A stretch of DNA of 64,000 nucleotides from Nonomuraea indica. GTDB lineage: Bacteria; Actinomycetota; Actinomycetes; Streptosporangiales; Streptosporangiaceae. The translations under genes were made by a program, and so were the position numbers. Under the pieces are notes generated by a model that was not told where the DNA came from, searched no databases, and was given only the letters and a program-made list of their open reading frames with translations. The DNA lies in contig NZ_KZ559471.1 of NCBI RefSeq assembly GCF_002850745.1, forward strand, positions 287,091-351,090. The letters are read 5' to 3'. Shown here piece after piece: positions 36,361-45,569 of this stretch (the stretch's first letter is position 1; the number at the start of each line of letters is the position of its first letter).

Positions 36361-39300
36361 TGGCCCCGTTCCCGCACCTCAACGTGTGCTCCGCCTACTC
36401 GATGCGCTACGGCACCGCCTTCCCGCAGGCGCTGGCGCGGCGGGCGGCCGACGACGGGATGGACATCCTGGCCCTCACCGATCGTGACGGCCTGTACGGA
36501 GCGGTCAAGCACGCCCAGGCGTGCGCGGACGCCGGGATCGCCCCCGTCTTCGGCGTCGACCTCGCGCTGGCCGGCGCCGAGGACGGTGCCCGCCCCGAGC
36601 GTGACGACATGCTGCCCGGCTTCACCGCGCTGGAGTCCCGCCCCCGCAGGCCACGGCCGCGCACCGGGCCCGACGCCGAGCACCGGGTCACGGTGCTGGC
36701 CCGCTCGCACGGCTGGTCCCGCCTGGCACGCCTGGTCACGGCCGCCCACCACGCGGGCGAGCGCGGCGCGCCGCGGGTGACCCGCGAGCTGGTCGCCGCG
36801 CACGACGCCCCCGGCTCCGGCGGGCTGGTGGTGCTGCTCGGCCCGCGCTCCGACGTGGGCCGGGCGGTGGCCGAACGCCGCGACGAGCACGCCAGGGCGC
36901 TGCTCGGCCGCTGGCGTTCCCTGGTGCCCGGCGTGGTGGTCGAGCTGGTCGACCAGTACGGCTACCGCGACGCCACCAACGCCGCCCACATGCTCGGCCT
37001 GGCCGAGTCGCTCGGCGTGCCCGCCGTGCTCACCAACGCCGTCCGCCACCTCGACCCGGCCGACCATCAGGTGGGCGACGTGCTCGACGCGGCCCGCCAG
37101 CTCGTCCCGCTGCACCCGCGCCACCTCGACCGCACCACCTCCCACGCCTATCTGAAGACCTCCAAGGACATGCTGCAGGTGGCCGCCAGGATCTGCGGCG
37201 GCGACCAGAGCCGGACGGCCGCGCTGCTGCGCACCACCCGGCGCATCGCCGAGCAGTGCGTGATCGACCCCCTGGAGCTGCTCGCGCTGCGCGGCGATCC
37301 ACCCGCCCTGCACCTGCCCGAGATCGGCGCCGACCCGGTGCCGCTGCTGCGCCGCCGCGTCGAGGACGGGCTGGCCGCCCGCGGCCTCGCCCGCTCCGGC
37401 GACGCCCGCGAACGCCTCCGGGCGGAGATGGACATCATCGAGCGCAAGAGCCTGTCCGGTTACTTCATCGCCGTGTCCGGCATCACCGACATGATCCGCG
37501 AGATGGGCATCCGGTGCGCGATCCGCGGCTCCGGGGCGGGCAGCCTGGTCACCTACCTGCTCGGCATCGGCGAGGTGAACCCCCTCCACCACGGCCTGCT
37601 CATGGAGCGCTTCCTGTCGGAGGGCCGCGTCGGGCTGCCCGACATCGACGTCGACGTGGAGTCCGCGCGCCGGCTCGACTGCTACAAGGCCATCTTCGAG
37701 CGCTACGGCGAGGAGCGCGTGGCCTGCGTGTCGATGATGGAGACCTACCGGGCGCGCAGCGCCATCCGCGACGTGGCCGGCGCCATGGGGCTGCCGCCGC
37801 ACGAGATCGACGCCATCGCCAAGGCGTTCCCGCACATCAGGGCCCGGCAGATCACCGCGTCGCTGAGCGACCTGCCGGAGCTGCGCGACAGCAGGCTCGG
37901 CGAGGCGGGGCTCGATCGGGTGTTCCGGCTGGCCGAGAAGCTCGACGGGCTGCCCCGGCACATCGCGCTCCACCCCTGCGGGGTGCTGATCGGCAACGCC
38001 ACCCTGCGCGACCGCACCCCGGTGGAGCGCAGCCTGCTGGAGTTCCCGATGTCGCAGTTCGACAAGGACGACGTGGAGGAGGCGGGACTGCTCAAGCTCG
38101 ACGTGCTGGGCGTGCGGATGCAGTCGGCCATGGCCTACACGCTGAGCGAGATCAAGCGGGTGGACGACGTCGTGGTCGCGCTGGACGAGCAGGGCGGCGA
38201 CGACCCGGCCGTCCAGTACGTGCCCCGCGACGACCGGGACACCTACGACATGATCTGCGCCGGCCGCACGCTCGGGTGCTTCCAGATCGAGTCGCCCGGC
38301 CAGCGCGAGCTCGTCTCCAAGCTGGAGCCCCGCACGATGCACGACCTCATCGTGGACATCTCCCTGTTCCGGCCCGGCCCGGTCAACTCCGACATGATCA
38401 CCCCCTACCTGGAGGCCAGGCACGGCTGGCGCGAGCCGCGCTACCCGCACCGGCGGCTGCACGCCGCGCTGAAGGAGACCCACGGCGTCGTCGTCTTCCA
38501 CGAGCAGGTGCTCAGGGTCATCGAGGTGATGACGGGCCGCGACCTGTCGTTCGCCGAGATGCTGCGGCGCTCCCTCGGCACGCCCGAGGGCCGGGAGCTG
38601 GTACGCCGGACGTTCGTGCCGCTGGCCAGGGCCAACGGGTTCGACGACGCCACCGTGGAGCGGGCCTGGGAGGTGCTCGACGCGTTCGGCGGGTTCGGGT
38701 TCTGCAAGGCGCACGCCGCGGCGTTCGCGCTGCCCACCTACCAGTCGGCCTGGCTGAAGCGGCACCACGCGGCGGCGTTCTTCGCCGGGGTGCTCACGCA
38801 CGAGCCCGGCATGTACCCCCAGCGGGTCATCATCGACGAGGCCCGGCAGTGCGGGGTGACCATCCTGCCGCTCGACGTCAACAGATCGGGCAAGGACTGG
38901 CAGGTCGAGCGGCTCGGGCCGCGTCCCCCGGTCCGGATCGGCGTCCCCGCCGGGGCGCTGGCGGATCCGGGGGAGGGGCCGGAGCCGGGAGAGGAGACCG
39001 AGCACGGAGAGGAGACGCAGGGAGAGGGGACGGGCCCGGAAGGGGGGACGGGTCCGGGGGAGGGCGCCGGTCCGGTGCGGCGGCGCGCGTTCCGGCCCGA
39101 GGAGCTGGGCCGGGGCTACGCGCTGCGGGTGCCGTTCTCGGCGGTCAAAGGGGTGAGCGAGGCCGAGGTCGAGCGCATGGTCGCGGGGCGGCCGTACACG
39201 TCGCTCGCCGACTTCTGGGACCGTGCCCGCCCGTCCCGGCCGACCGCCGAGCGGATCGTCCAGGTGGGCGGGCTGGACGCGCTGCACGACCTCCACCCGG

Positions 39301-40205
39301 GCGGCCCGCGCTGGCGTCCCGGCCGGCTGACCCGCCGCGACCTGGTGGCCCAGGTGGGCGCCCTCGAACGCACCTCGACCTCGGGCATCAGCACCGCCCG
39401 GCGGTCCAGGCGCTACGCCGCGCCACCCACCGGACCCGACCCGGCCGCCCTCGCCCCGGCCAGCACCGATCCGGCCCGCACCGATCCGGGCACCGGTCCC
39501 GCCCGCACCGATCCCGTCCGGCCCGCCGGGGAGCCGCCGGCGGTGCAGCTCCCTCTGGGGTTCGGCGAGCACATCCCGCCCGGCGAGCTGCCCGAGATGA
39601 CCGAGGCCGAGATGGTCGAGGCCGAGCTGGAGATCCTCGGCATCGACGTCAGCCGCCATGTCATCACCTTCCACGCCGAGCTGCTCGACGCCGTCGGCGT
39701 GGTCCGGGCCAAGGACCTGCAGGCCCAGCGCAACGGTGCCGAGGTGCTGGTCGCCGGGGTCAAGGTGGCCACCCAGACGCCGGCCGTACGGTCCGGTCAG
39801 CGGATCATCTTCACCACCCTCGACGACTCGACGGGGCCCGTCGACCTGACGTTCTTCGAGTCGGTGCAGGGCAGGTGCGCGGCGACGGTGTTCGGGGCGT
39901 GGCTCATGGTGGCGCGGGGCGTGGTGCGGCGCACCGGCGTCCGGGCGGTCACGCTGCGCGCGCTCGACTGCTGGGACCTGGCCGCGCTCGACCGGCTGTG
40001 GCGGTCGGCCGGCATCGAGGCGGTGCGGGAGGTCCTCGCCCGGCCCTCCGGCGAGCAGGTGGCCGGCGGCGTCGGCGGGCGGCCGATCGAGTACGCCAAC
40101 GGCTTCCGGCTCTCGCCCTACTCCGACCTGGGCCCGGCCGTCTCCGCCCCGCCGCGCAGACTGTGGCACTCCAGCCCCGGCAGCTCCGGCCCCACGGCCG
40201 CCTGA
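36360..40205 (+). CDS. dnaE2: Error-prone DNA polymerase III alpha subunit
   Basis: This 1281-residue C-family polymerase makes damage-induced mutations during translesion synthesis. The N-terminal PHP domain begins FPHLNVCSAYSMRYGTAF. The polymerase active site has PDIDVDVESARR, with two catalytic Asp, plus RGSGAGSLVTYLLG and later CGVLIGNA. HhH and OB-fold domains follow (GVKVATQTPAVRSGQRIIFTTLDD). At residues 865-905 there is a Gly/Glu-rich low-complexity insertion (GEETEHGEETQGEGTGPEGG). A LexA box lies upstream. Its usual partners imuA and imuB are not in the window. Confidence 0.95.
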   Translation: MAPFPHLNVCSAYSMRYGTAFPQALARRAADDGMDILALTDRDGLYGAVKHAQACADAGIAPVFGVDLALAGAEDGARPERDDMLPGFTALESRPRRPRPRTGPDAEHRVTVLARSHGWSRLARLVTAAHHAGERGAPRVTRELVAAHDAPGSGGLVVLLGPRSDVGRAVAERRDEHARALLGRWRSLVPGVVVELVDQYGYRDATNAAHMLGLAESLGVPAVLTNAVRHLDPADHQVGDVLDAARQLVPLHPRHLDRTTSHAYLKTSKDMLQVAARICGGDQSRTAALLRTTRRIAEQCVIDPLELLALRGDPPALHLPEIGADPVPLLRRRVEDGLAARGLARSGDARERLRAEMDIIERKSLSGYFIAVSGITDMIREMGIRCAIRGSGAGSLVTYLLGIGEVNPLHHGLLMERFLSEGRVGLPDIDVDVESARRLDCYKAIFERYGEERVACVSMMETYRARSAIRDVAGAMGLPPHEIDAIAKAFPHIRARQITASLSDLPELRDSRLGEAGLDRVFRLAEKLDGLPRHIALHPCGVLIGNATLRDRTPVERSLLEFPMSQFDKDDVEEAGLLKLDVLGVRMQSAMAYTLSEIKRVDDVVVALDEQGGDDPAVQYVPRDDRDTYDMICAGRTLGCFQIESPGQRELVSKLEPRTMHDLIVDISLFRPGPVNSDMITPYLEARHGWREPRYPHRRLHAALKETHGVVVFHEQVLRVIEVMTGRDLSFAEMLRRSLGTPEGRELVRRTFVPLARANGFDDATVERAWEVLDAFGGFGFCKAHAAAFALPTYQSAWLKRHHAAAFFAGVLTHEPGMYPQRVIIDEARQCGVTILPLDVNRSGKDWQVERLGPRPPVRIGVPAGALADPGEGPEPGEETEHGEETQGEGTGPEGGTGPGEGAGPVRRRAFRPEELGRGYALRVPFSAVKGVSEAEVERMVAGRPYTSLADFWDRARPSRPTAERIVQVGGLDALHDLHPGGPRWRPGRLTRRDLVAQVGALERTSTSGISTARRSRRYAAPPTGPDPAALAPASTDPARTDPGTGPARTDPVRPAGEPPAVQLPLGFGEHIPPGELPEMTEAEMVEAELEILGIDVSRHVITFHAELLDAVGVVRAKDLQAQRNGAEVLVAGVKVATQTPAVRSGQRIIFTTLDDSTGPVDLTFFESVQGRCAATVFGAWLMVARGVVRRTGVRAVTLRALDCWDLAALDRLWRSAGIEAVREVLARPSGEQVAGGVGGRPIEYANGFRLSPYSDLGPAVSAPPRRLWHSSPGSSGPTAA

Positions 40206-40283
40206 CCGTGCCGTGCCTGACCGTGCCGTGCCTGACCGTGCCGTGCCTGGCCGCGCCGTGCCTGGCTGCGCCGTGCCTGCGGT
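40203..40283. repeat. 15-bp tandem repeat after dnaE2
   Basis: Three perfect copies of TGACCGTGCCGTGCC (40203-40247) begin at the stop codon and are followed by two diverged copies (TGGCCGCGCCGTGCC, TGGCTGCGCCGTGCC) to about 40283. It is noncoding between convergent genes. Confidence 0.85.
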
Positions 40284-40350
40284 GCCGCCGTGTCCGCGGA
40301 GTGGCGTGCCGGGGTCTCGTCGTGAGGCGGCCGCGTGGGCCTGACCGGGC

Positions 40351-41034
40351 TCAGCCGGCCTGGCCGATCGGCGCCGACTCGGGGGCCGGCGGGATCTGGG
40401 CCGAGCGGGGCACGACGTGCAGCTCGGCGCCGTGCGAGCACTGGACCCGGGTGACGGTCCGTACGGTCGCCGCGCACAGCACGGCCGACACCGCGAACGC
40501 GACCAGCTCCGGCACCCCCGCCCCCGTGAGGCCGCCCGAGGAGTCGAGCGGCAGCCTCACCACGACCAGCGCCAGCATGACCAGCCAGCTCACCCACCAG
40601 GCGGCCAGCAGCGCGCGCCAGCGGTCACGGTGTTCGAGCGGCGGCCGGGCGGCCCGCCACACCTGGTCGAGCAGCAGCGCCGGCGCCAGCAGGTTGACGC
40701 CGGGCACCATCCAGGCCAGCACGACCGGGCGGGGCGAGGCGGTGCGGTCGTTGGCCTGCCGGGCACGGACGAGCCAGGTGGTGTAGGCGGCCGCCGAGGC
40801 GATCGTGGTGCCGGCGAGCAGCATGATGAGCACGGCGAACAGCGTCACGGCGCCGACGACCGCCTCGGCGTCGGCCCCGCTGGGCCGGCCGCCGAACGCG
40901 GCGAGCTGCTCGGCCAGCCGGTCGGCGCGGGTCAGCTCGAACAGCACGAGCGCGCCCAGGGAGAGGACCTGCGCGGTGAGCGTCACGTAGACGGCGGTGG
41001 CGGCTTTGGTGGGCGGCGGCTGGGCATAGCGCAC
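40351..41034 (-). CDS. DUF4328 family membrane protein
   Basis: This 227-residue protein has six hydrophobic segments. The family pattern RPVVLAWMVPGVNLLAPALLLDQVWRAARPP is typical of DUF4328. GTG 41034 follows GGGGGAGAAC. The C-terminus ends in a Pro-rich tail (APESAPIGQAG). Function is unknown. It is 67 bases from the response regulator stop, on the same strand as that gene. Confidence 0.82.
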   Translation of the reverse strand: MRYAQPPPTKAATAVYVTLTAQVLSLGALVLFELTRADRLAEQLAAFGGRPSGADAEAVVGAVTLFAVLIMLLAGTTIASAAAYTTWLVRARQANDRTASPRPVVLAWMVPGVNLLAPALLLDQVWRAARPPLEHRDRWRALLAAWWVSWLVMLALVVVRLPLDSSGGLTGAGVPELVAFAVSAVLCAATVRTVTRVQCSHGAELHVVPRSAQIPPAPESAPIGQAG

Positions 41035-41101
41035 GTTGTTCTCCCCCCTGGGCCATGCGCTGGTCACTGCTTAACTTCTATCCCGCCGACCTCGTTGTTA
41101 A

Positions 41102-41749
41102 TCAGCTCACCACGCCGGATTCCCACGCCCAAGCTGCGATTTCGACGCGATTGCGGACACGGAGCTTCGCCTGGATGCTCCCGAGGTGCGTCTTCACCGT
41201 GGACAGCGAGACGAACAGCTCGGCCGCCACCTCCTGGTTGGTGCGCCCCCTGGCCACCAGGCGCACCACGTCCAGCTCCCGGTCGGTCAGCGGGTCGTTC
41301 GGCGTGCTCGCGACGCGCCGCGGCTTGGCCAGGTGCTGCAGCAGCCGCACGGTCACCGACGGCGACACCAGCGCCTCGCCGTCCGCCGCCGCCTTGACCG
41401 CCTCGATGAGCAGCGTCGGCCCGCTGTCCTTGAGCAGGAAGCCGGTGGCCCCGGCCCGCAGCGCGCCGTAGACGTACTCGTCGAGGTCGAACGTGGTGAC
41501 GATGACCACCCGCAGCGGACTCTCGACGCCGGGACCCGCCAGCAGCCGCGTCACCTCCAGCCCGTCGAGCTTGGGCATGCGGATGTCGAGCAGGCACACG
41601 TCGGGCCGCAGCCGCCTGGCCTCGGCCACGGCCTCGGCGCCGTCGGCGACGGCCGCCACGACCTCCATGTCGGGCTGCGCGTCCAGGATCATCTGGAAGC
41701 CGGTGCGGACGAGTTCCTGGTCGTCGGCGATGAGCACGCGAATAGTCAC
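41102..41749 (-). CDS. NarL/LuxR family response regulator
   Basis: This 215-residue regulator has a receiver domain with RVLIADDQELVRTGFQMIL, the phosphorylation Asp in DVCLLDIRMPKLDG, and Thr/Lys residues VIVTTF and FLLKD. A LuxR HTH follows: PLTDRELDVVRLVARGRTNQEVAAELFVSLSTVKTHLGSIQAKL. GTG 41749 begins the receiver strand. No sensor kinase gene is adjacent. It is divergent from the MacB-like transporter (102 bases), its probable target. Confidence 0.92.
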   Translation of the reverse strand: MTIRVLIADDQELVRTGFQMILDAQPDMEVVAAVADGAEAVAEARRLRPDVCLLDIRMPKLDGLEVTRLLAGPGVESPLRVVIVTTFDLDEYVYGALRAGATGFLLKDSGPTLLIEAVKAAADGEALVSPSVTVRLLQHLAKPRRVASTPNDPLTDRELDVVRLVARGRTNQEVAAELFVSLSTVKTHLGSIQAKLRVRNRVEIAAWAWESGVVS

Positions 41750-41850
41750 GGCCCCAACTCTAGGATCGGCCGTTCGGCCGAGGCGCAACCGGAGACAACC
41801 GGACGCACGACCGATCCGCCGCCCCTGGCCGCGCCGCGAGACTCGCCGGC

Positions 41851-42528
41851 ATGAACGACGTGCTCGCTGGACGGGCTTTGACCAAGAGATTCGGCCAGAC
41901 GGTCGCCCTGAGCGGTGTGGACATCGCCATCCGGGCCGGCGAGGCCGTGGCGATCATGGGGCCGAGCGGCTCCGGCAAGTCGACGCTGCTCCACTGCCTC
42001 GCCGGCATCATGAAGCCCGACTCGGGAGAGGTGCACCTGCTCGGCTCGCGCATCGACGCCATGCGCGAGCGCCAGCGCAGCGCCCTGCGCCGCACCCGGT
42101 TCGGCTTCGTCTTCCAGTTCGGCCAGCTCCTGCCTGAGCTGCCCGCCGAGGAGAACGTGGCGCTGCCGCTCATGCTGGGTGGCGTCGCCCGGGGCGAGGC
42201 CGTGCGGCAGGCGCGGGAGTGGTTCGGCCCGCTCGGGCTCGGCGGCATGGAGGGCAGGCGGCCGGGCGAGCTGTCCGGCGGGCAGGCGCAGCGGGTCGCC
42301 ATCGCGCGGGCGCTGGTCACCAAGCCCGCCGTGGTCTTCGCCGACGAGCCGACCGGCGCGCTCGACCAGACGACGGGCCACGACACGATGCGGCTGCTCG
42401 TGGAGGCCACCAAGCACAACGGCGCCTCCCTCATCGTGGTCACCCACGACCCGGGCGTGGCCCGCTGGTGCGACCGGACGGTGGAGGTCCGTGACGGACG
42501 GCTGCTCACCGCCGGGATGGCGGCATGA
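41851..42528 (+). CDS. ABC transporter ATP-binding protein, MacB/LolD type
   Basis: This 225-residue ATPase has Walker A (IMGPSGSGKSTLLHCLAG), Q-loop FVFQFGQLLPELPAEENVALPLML, signature LSGGQAQRVAIARAL, Walker B (VVFADEPTGALDQ) and H-loop VTHDPGVARWCDR. It is of the class that powers FtsX-type mechanotransmission exporters. Its stop overlaps the ATG of the FtsX-like permease (ATGA), so the two form one complex. Confidence 0.95.
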   Translation: MNDVLAGRALTKRFGQTVALSGVDIAIRAGEAVAIMGPSGSGKSTLLHCLAGIMKPDSGEVHLLGSRIDAMRERQRSALRRTRFGFVFQFGQLLPELPAEENVALPLMLGGVARGEAVRQAREWFGPLGLGGMEGRRPGELSGGQAQRVAIARALVTKPAVVFADEPTGALDQTTGHDTMRLLVEATKHNGASLIVVTHDPGVARWCDRTVEVRDGRLLTAGMAA

Positions 42529-44480
42529 ACCTCGGACTGGCCTGGCGGCTGCTGAAGGGCGGCGGGCGCAAGGGCATGCTCGGCACCTGGCTCACGCTGG
42601 GCGCCGTGGCGGTGTCCACGGCGCTGCTGCTGTTCGCGGTCGCCGCCAACTTCGCCTTCGCCGCCCGCGCCGACCGCAGCGCGTGGCGCAACCCGGTCGC
42701 GGCGACGGCCCAGCCGGCGGGTGCCGAGGGCGCGGCCGTGGCGGTGGAGGCCAGGCGGTACGACTACGTGCGCGGCGAGCAGATCACGGTCGTGGACCTG
42801 GCCGCGCTCGGCGCCGGGGCGCCCGCCCCGCCGGGGATGCCGCGCTTCCCCGCGCCGGGCGAGGCGTGGTTCTCACCGGCCCTGCGGGAGCTGGTCGGCG
42901 AGCTGCCCGCCAACCAGCTCGCGCGGCGCTACCCGCGGCCGGCCGGCGTGCTCGGCGACGAGGCGCTGGTCCACCCGGACGAGCTGGTCGCCGTGCTGGG
43001 CCACCGGCCGGACGCCCCCGCACTGACCGCCGAGCGCACGCGTGACTGGATCGTCGGCTCCATCCCGGTCAGGATCGCCTCCTTCGCCGGGGAGCCCACC
43101 GAGGATTCCGAGGGTTACCAGGTGCTGGCGCTCATCGCCGGCGTGCTCATGGTCGTGCCGCTGCTGGTGTTCGGGGGCGCGGCGGCCCGGCTGACCGTGG
43201 CGCGCAGGGACCAGCGGCTGGCCGCGCTGCGGCTGGTCGGCGCGACACCGGGCCAGGTGGTCGGCATGACCGTGGCCGAGGCGATGATCGTCGCGTTCGC
43301 CGGCGCGCTGGCGGGCACGGCCGCGTACGCGCTGGCCGTCCCGCTGCTGGCCCGCATCGAGATCGGGGGCGGCCCGTGGTTCGTCTCGGACCTGTGGCCG
43401 CATCCGCTCGTCCTGGCCGGGGTGATGGTGGCCGTGCCGCTGCTGGTGGGCCTGTCGGCCGTGGCGGGGCTGCGCCGGGTCGTGGTCAGCCCGCTCGGCG
43501 TGGCCAAGAGGGAGACCCCGCCCGCCCTGCGCGCCGTCAGGGTCGTCGCGCTGCTCGCGGTGCTGGCCGTCGTTCCCCTGCTCACCCAGGGCACCAGCGT
43601 GACGATCATCGTGGCGGTGATCGGGCTGGCGTTCCTGTGCGTCAACCTGGTCGGGCCGTGGGTGGTCGGCCTCATCGGCCGCATCACGGCCGCCTCGGCG
43701 CGCTCGCCGGCCCGGCTGCTGGCCGGCCGGCGGCTGGTGGACGACCCGCGCTCGGCCTGGCGCACGGTGAGCGGCGTCGCCCTGACCGGGTTCGTCGCCG
43801 GGTTCCTGGGCCTGCTGAGCCCCGGCGCGTTCACCAGCGACGCGTCCGCCGACCAGCTCCGCGTGAACGTGCCGGCGGGTCAGGTGACCGCCGTGGCCGA
43901 GCAGGCGCGGCAGCGGCTGGAGCGGGCCGGCGTGCGCGCCACGGTGAAGCCGGTCAAGGACACGGTCGTCGCCGCCCTCGGCCACGGGGCGGGGGAGGAC
44001 ACCGTCGACCGGGCGCGCACGGCGCTGGCCGGCATCGTGCCCGGCCGCACGCCGACGACGGAGGCCGACGAGGAGCGCTTCGGCGTCCAGATCTTCGCAG
44101 ACATCGGCACGGGCACCATCGTGGTGCTCTCGGTGTCCTTCCTGGTGGCCATCGCGAGCGCGGGCATCACCGCCGCCTCGTCGATCCTCGACCGGCGCCA
44201 GACGTACGGGCTGCTGCGGCTGGCGGGCACGCCGCTGGAGGTGCTCGACCGGGCCCGCCGGGCCGAGACGCTCGTCCCGCTGACCGTGATGGGCGGCGGC
44301 GCGATCGCGGTGGGCGCGTTCTGCGCGATGCCTTTCATGGTCATGTCGGTGAACGTGTCGGGCCTGGTGACGCTCGGGGCCTGCGTGGTGGCGGGGTTCG
44401 CCGGGGTGGTCGGCGCGGGTGCGCTGAGCCGGCCGCTGCTGCGGTCGGTGACCGCCGACCCGGCGCCGCGTCCCGACTAG
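42525..44480 (+). CDS. FtsX-like ABC transporter permease
   Basis: This 651-residue permease has an FtsX-type topology of eight or more helices. It begins with a helix (LGTWLTLGAVAVSTALLLFAVAANFAF), then a large extracytoplasmic domain. The two FtsX repeats start at LALIAGVLMVVPLLVFGGAAARLTVARRDQRLAALRLVGATPGQVVGMT and near VVLSVSFLVAIASAGITAASSILDRRQTYGLLRLAGTPLEVLDRA. It pairs with the upstream ATPase to export a peptide, lipid or drug. Confidence 0.93.
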   Translation: MNLGLAWRLLKGGGRKGMLGTWLTLGAVAVSTALLLFAVAANFAFAARADRSAWRNPVAATAQPAGAEGAAVAVEARRYDYVRGEQITVVDLAALGAGAPAPPGMPRFPAPGEAWFSPALRELVGELPANQLARRYPRPAGVLGDEALVHPDELVAVLGHRPDAPALTAERTRDWIVGSIPVRIASFAGEPTEDSEGYQVLALIAGVLMVVPLLVFGGAAARLTVARRDQRLAALRLVGATPGQVVGMTVAEAMIVAFAGALAGTAAYALAVPLLARIEIGGGPWFVSDLWPHPLVLAGVMVAVPLLVGLSAVAGLRRVVVSPLGVAKRETPPALRAVRVVALLAVLAVVPLLTQGTSVTIIVAVIGLAFLCVNLVGPWVVGLIGRITAASARSPARLLAGRRLVDDPRSAWRTVSGVALTGFVAGFLGLLSPGAFTSDASADQLRVNVPAGQVTAVAEQARQRLERAGVRATVKPVKDTVVAALGHGAGEDTVDRARTALAGIVPGRTPTTEADEERFGVQIFADIGTGTIVVLSVSFLVAIASAGITAASSILDRRQTYGLLRLAGTPLEVLDRARRAETLVPLTVMGGGAIAVGAFCAMPFMVMSVNVSGLVTLGACVVAGFAGVVGAGALSRPLLRSVTADPAPRPD

Positions 44481-44486
44481 CGCCCG

Positions 44487-45488
44487 TCAGCCCAGCACGA
44501 GGTCGCGGACGATCCTCAGCGACTCCTCGTCGCGCGGGCCCATGACCAGCAGCGACGTGACGGGGGAGGAGCGCCACAGCTCCAGGCGCTCCTTGATCCG
44601 GCCGGGCGGGCCGACGAGCGAGATGCCGTCGGCCAGCTCGTCCGGGATCGCGCGGAACGCCTCGTCCCTGCGGCCCTCCAGGTAGAGGGCCTGGATGCGC
44701 CCGGCGGCCTCGGCGTAGCCCATCCGGCCGATGATGTCGGCGTGGAAGTTGCGCTGCCGCGCCCCCATGCCGCCGATGTAGAGGGTGAGCATCATCTTGA
44801 CGCCGTCGAGAGCGGCCTTGACGTCGTCGGAGATGACGACCATGACCATGGCGGCGATGTCGAAGTCCGGGCCCGCGCCCGAGAGCGCGTCACCGTACAT
44901 CTCCTCGATCTTGCCGGGGAAGGCGAACAGCGGCAGCCAGCCCTGGGCGATCTCGGTGGCGAGGGCGACGTTCTTCGGCCCCTCGGCGCCGAGGTAGACG
45001 GGGATGTCCGGGCGCAGCGGATGGGTGATCAGCTTCAGCGGCTTGCCCAGGCCGCCGGGGAGGGGGAGCGGGTAGTGCGGGCCGTCGCTGGTCACGGGCT
45101 CCGCGCGCCGCCACACCTTGCGCATGATCTCGACGTACTCGCGCGTCCTGGCCAGCGGCCGGGCGAACGGCCGGCCGTACCAGCCCTCGACGACCTGCGG
45201 GCCGGAGGCGCCCACGCCGAGCAGCAGCCGGCCGCCCGTGAGATGGTCGAGCGTCATCGCGGTCATCGCGGTCGCGGCGGGGGTCCGGGCCGACAGTTGG
45301 GCGACCGATGTGCCAAGCTTGATGCGTGAGGTCCGCGCGCCATACCACGCGAGCGGCGTGAAGGCGTCGCTGCCGTAGGCCTCGGCGGTCCACACCGAGT
45401 CGTAGCCGAGCCGTTCGGCGGTCAGCACCGTCTCGGTGGCGTCGTCGGCGTGCCGCTGCCAGTACCCGAGATTCAAACCGAGCTTCAT
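44487..45488 (-). CDS. F420-dependent LLM-class oxidoreductase
   Basis: This 333-residue TIM-barrel flavin/F420 enzyme is of the luciferase-like superfamily. It begins MKLGLNLGYWQRHADDATETVLTAERLGYDSVWTAEAYGSDAFT and has LGTSVAQLSARTPAATAMTAMTLDHLTGGRLLLGVGASGPQVVEGWYGRPF. It uses F420H2 to reduce unknown substrates. ATG 45488 follows GGAGGTGTCC. It shares a divergent promoter region with the sulfatase. Confidence 0.9.
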   Translation of the reverse strand: MKLGLNLGYWQRHADDATETVLTAERLGYDSVWTAEAYGSDAFTPLAWYGARTSRIKLGTSVAQLSARTPAATAMTAMTLDHLTGGRLLLGVGASGPQVVEGWYGRPFARPLARTREYVEIMRKVWRRAEPVTSDGPHYPLPLPGGLGKPLKLITHPLRPDIPVYLGAEGPKNVALATEIAQGWLPLFAFPGKIEEMYGDALSGAGPDFDIAAMVMVVISDDVKAALDGVKMMLTLYIGGMGARQRNFHADIIGRMGYAEAAGRIQALYLEGRRDEAFRAIPDELADGISLVGPPGRIKERLELWRSSPVTSLLVMGPRDEESLRIVRDLVLG

Positions 45489-45569
45489 GGACACCTCCAG
45501 AATCTAGTTCTATTACGGCCGTGGCGGACCGGGGTGTCAATGCAAGATCGTTCGGGGAGATGAAAACCC

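Noticed and set aside
36174..40169. A 1331-codon minus-strand open frame opposite dnaE2
   Set aside because: It is the antisense shadow of a highly GC-biased gene. The product is repetitive Arg/His/Gly/Val without domains, while dnaE2 on the other strand has complete family motifs.
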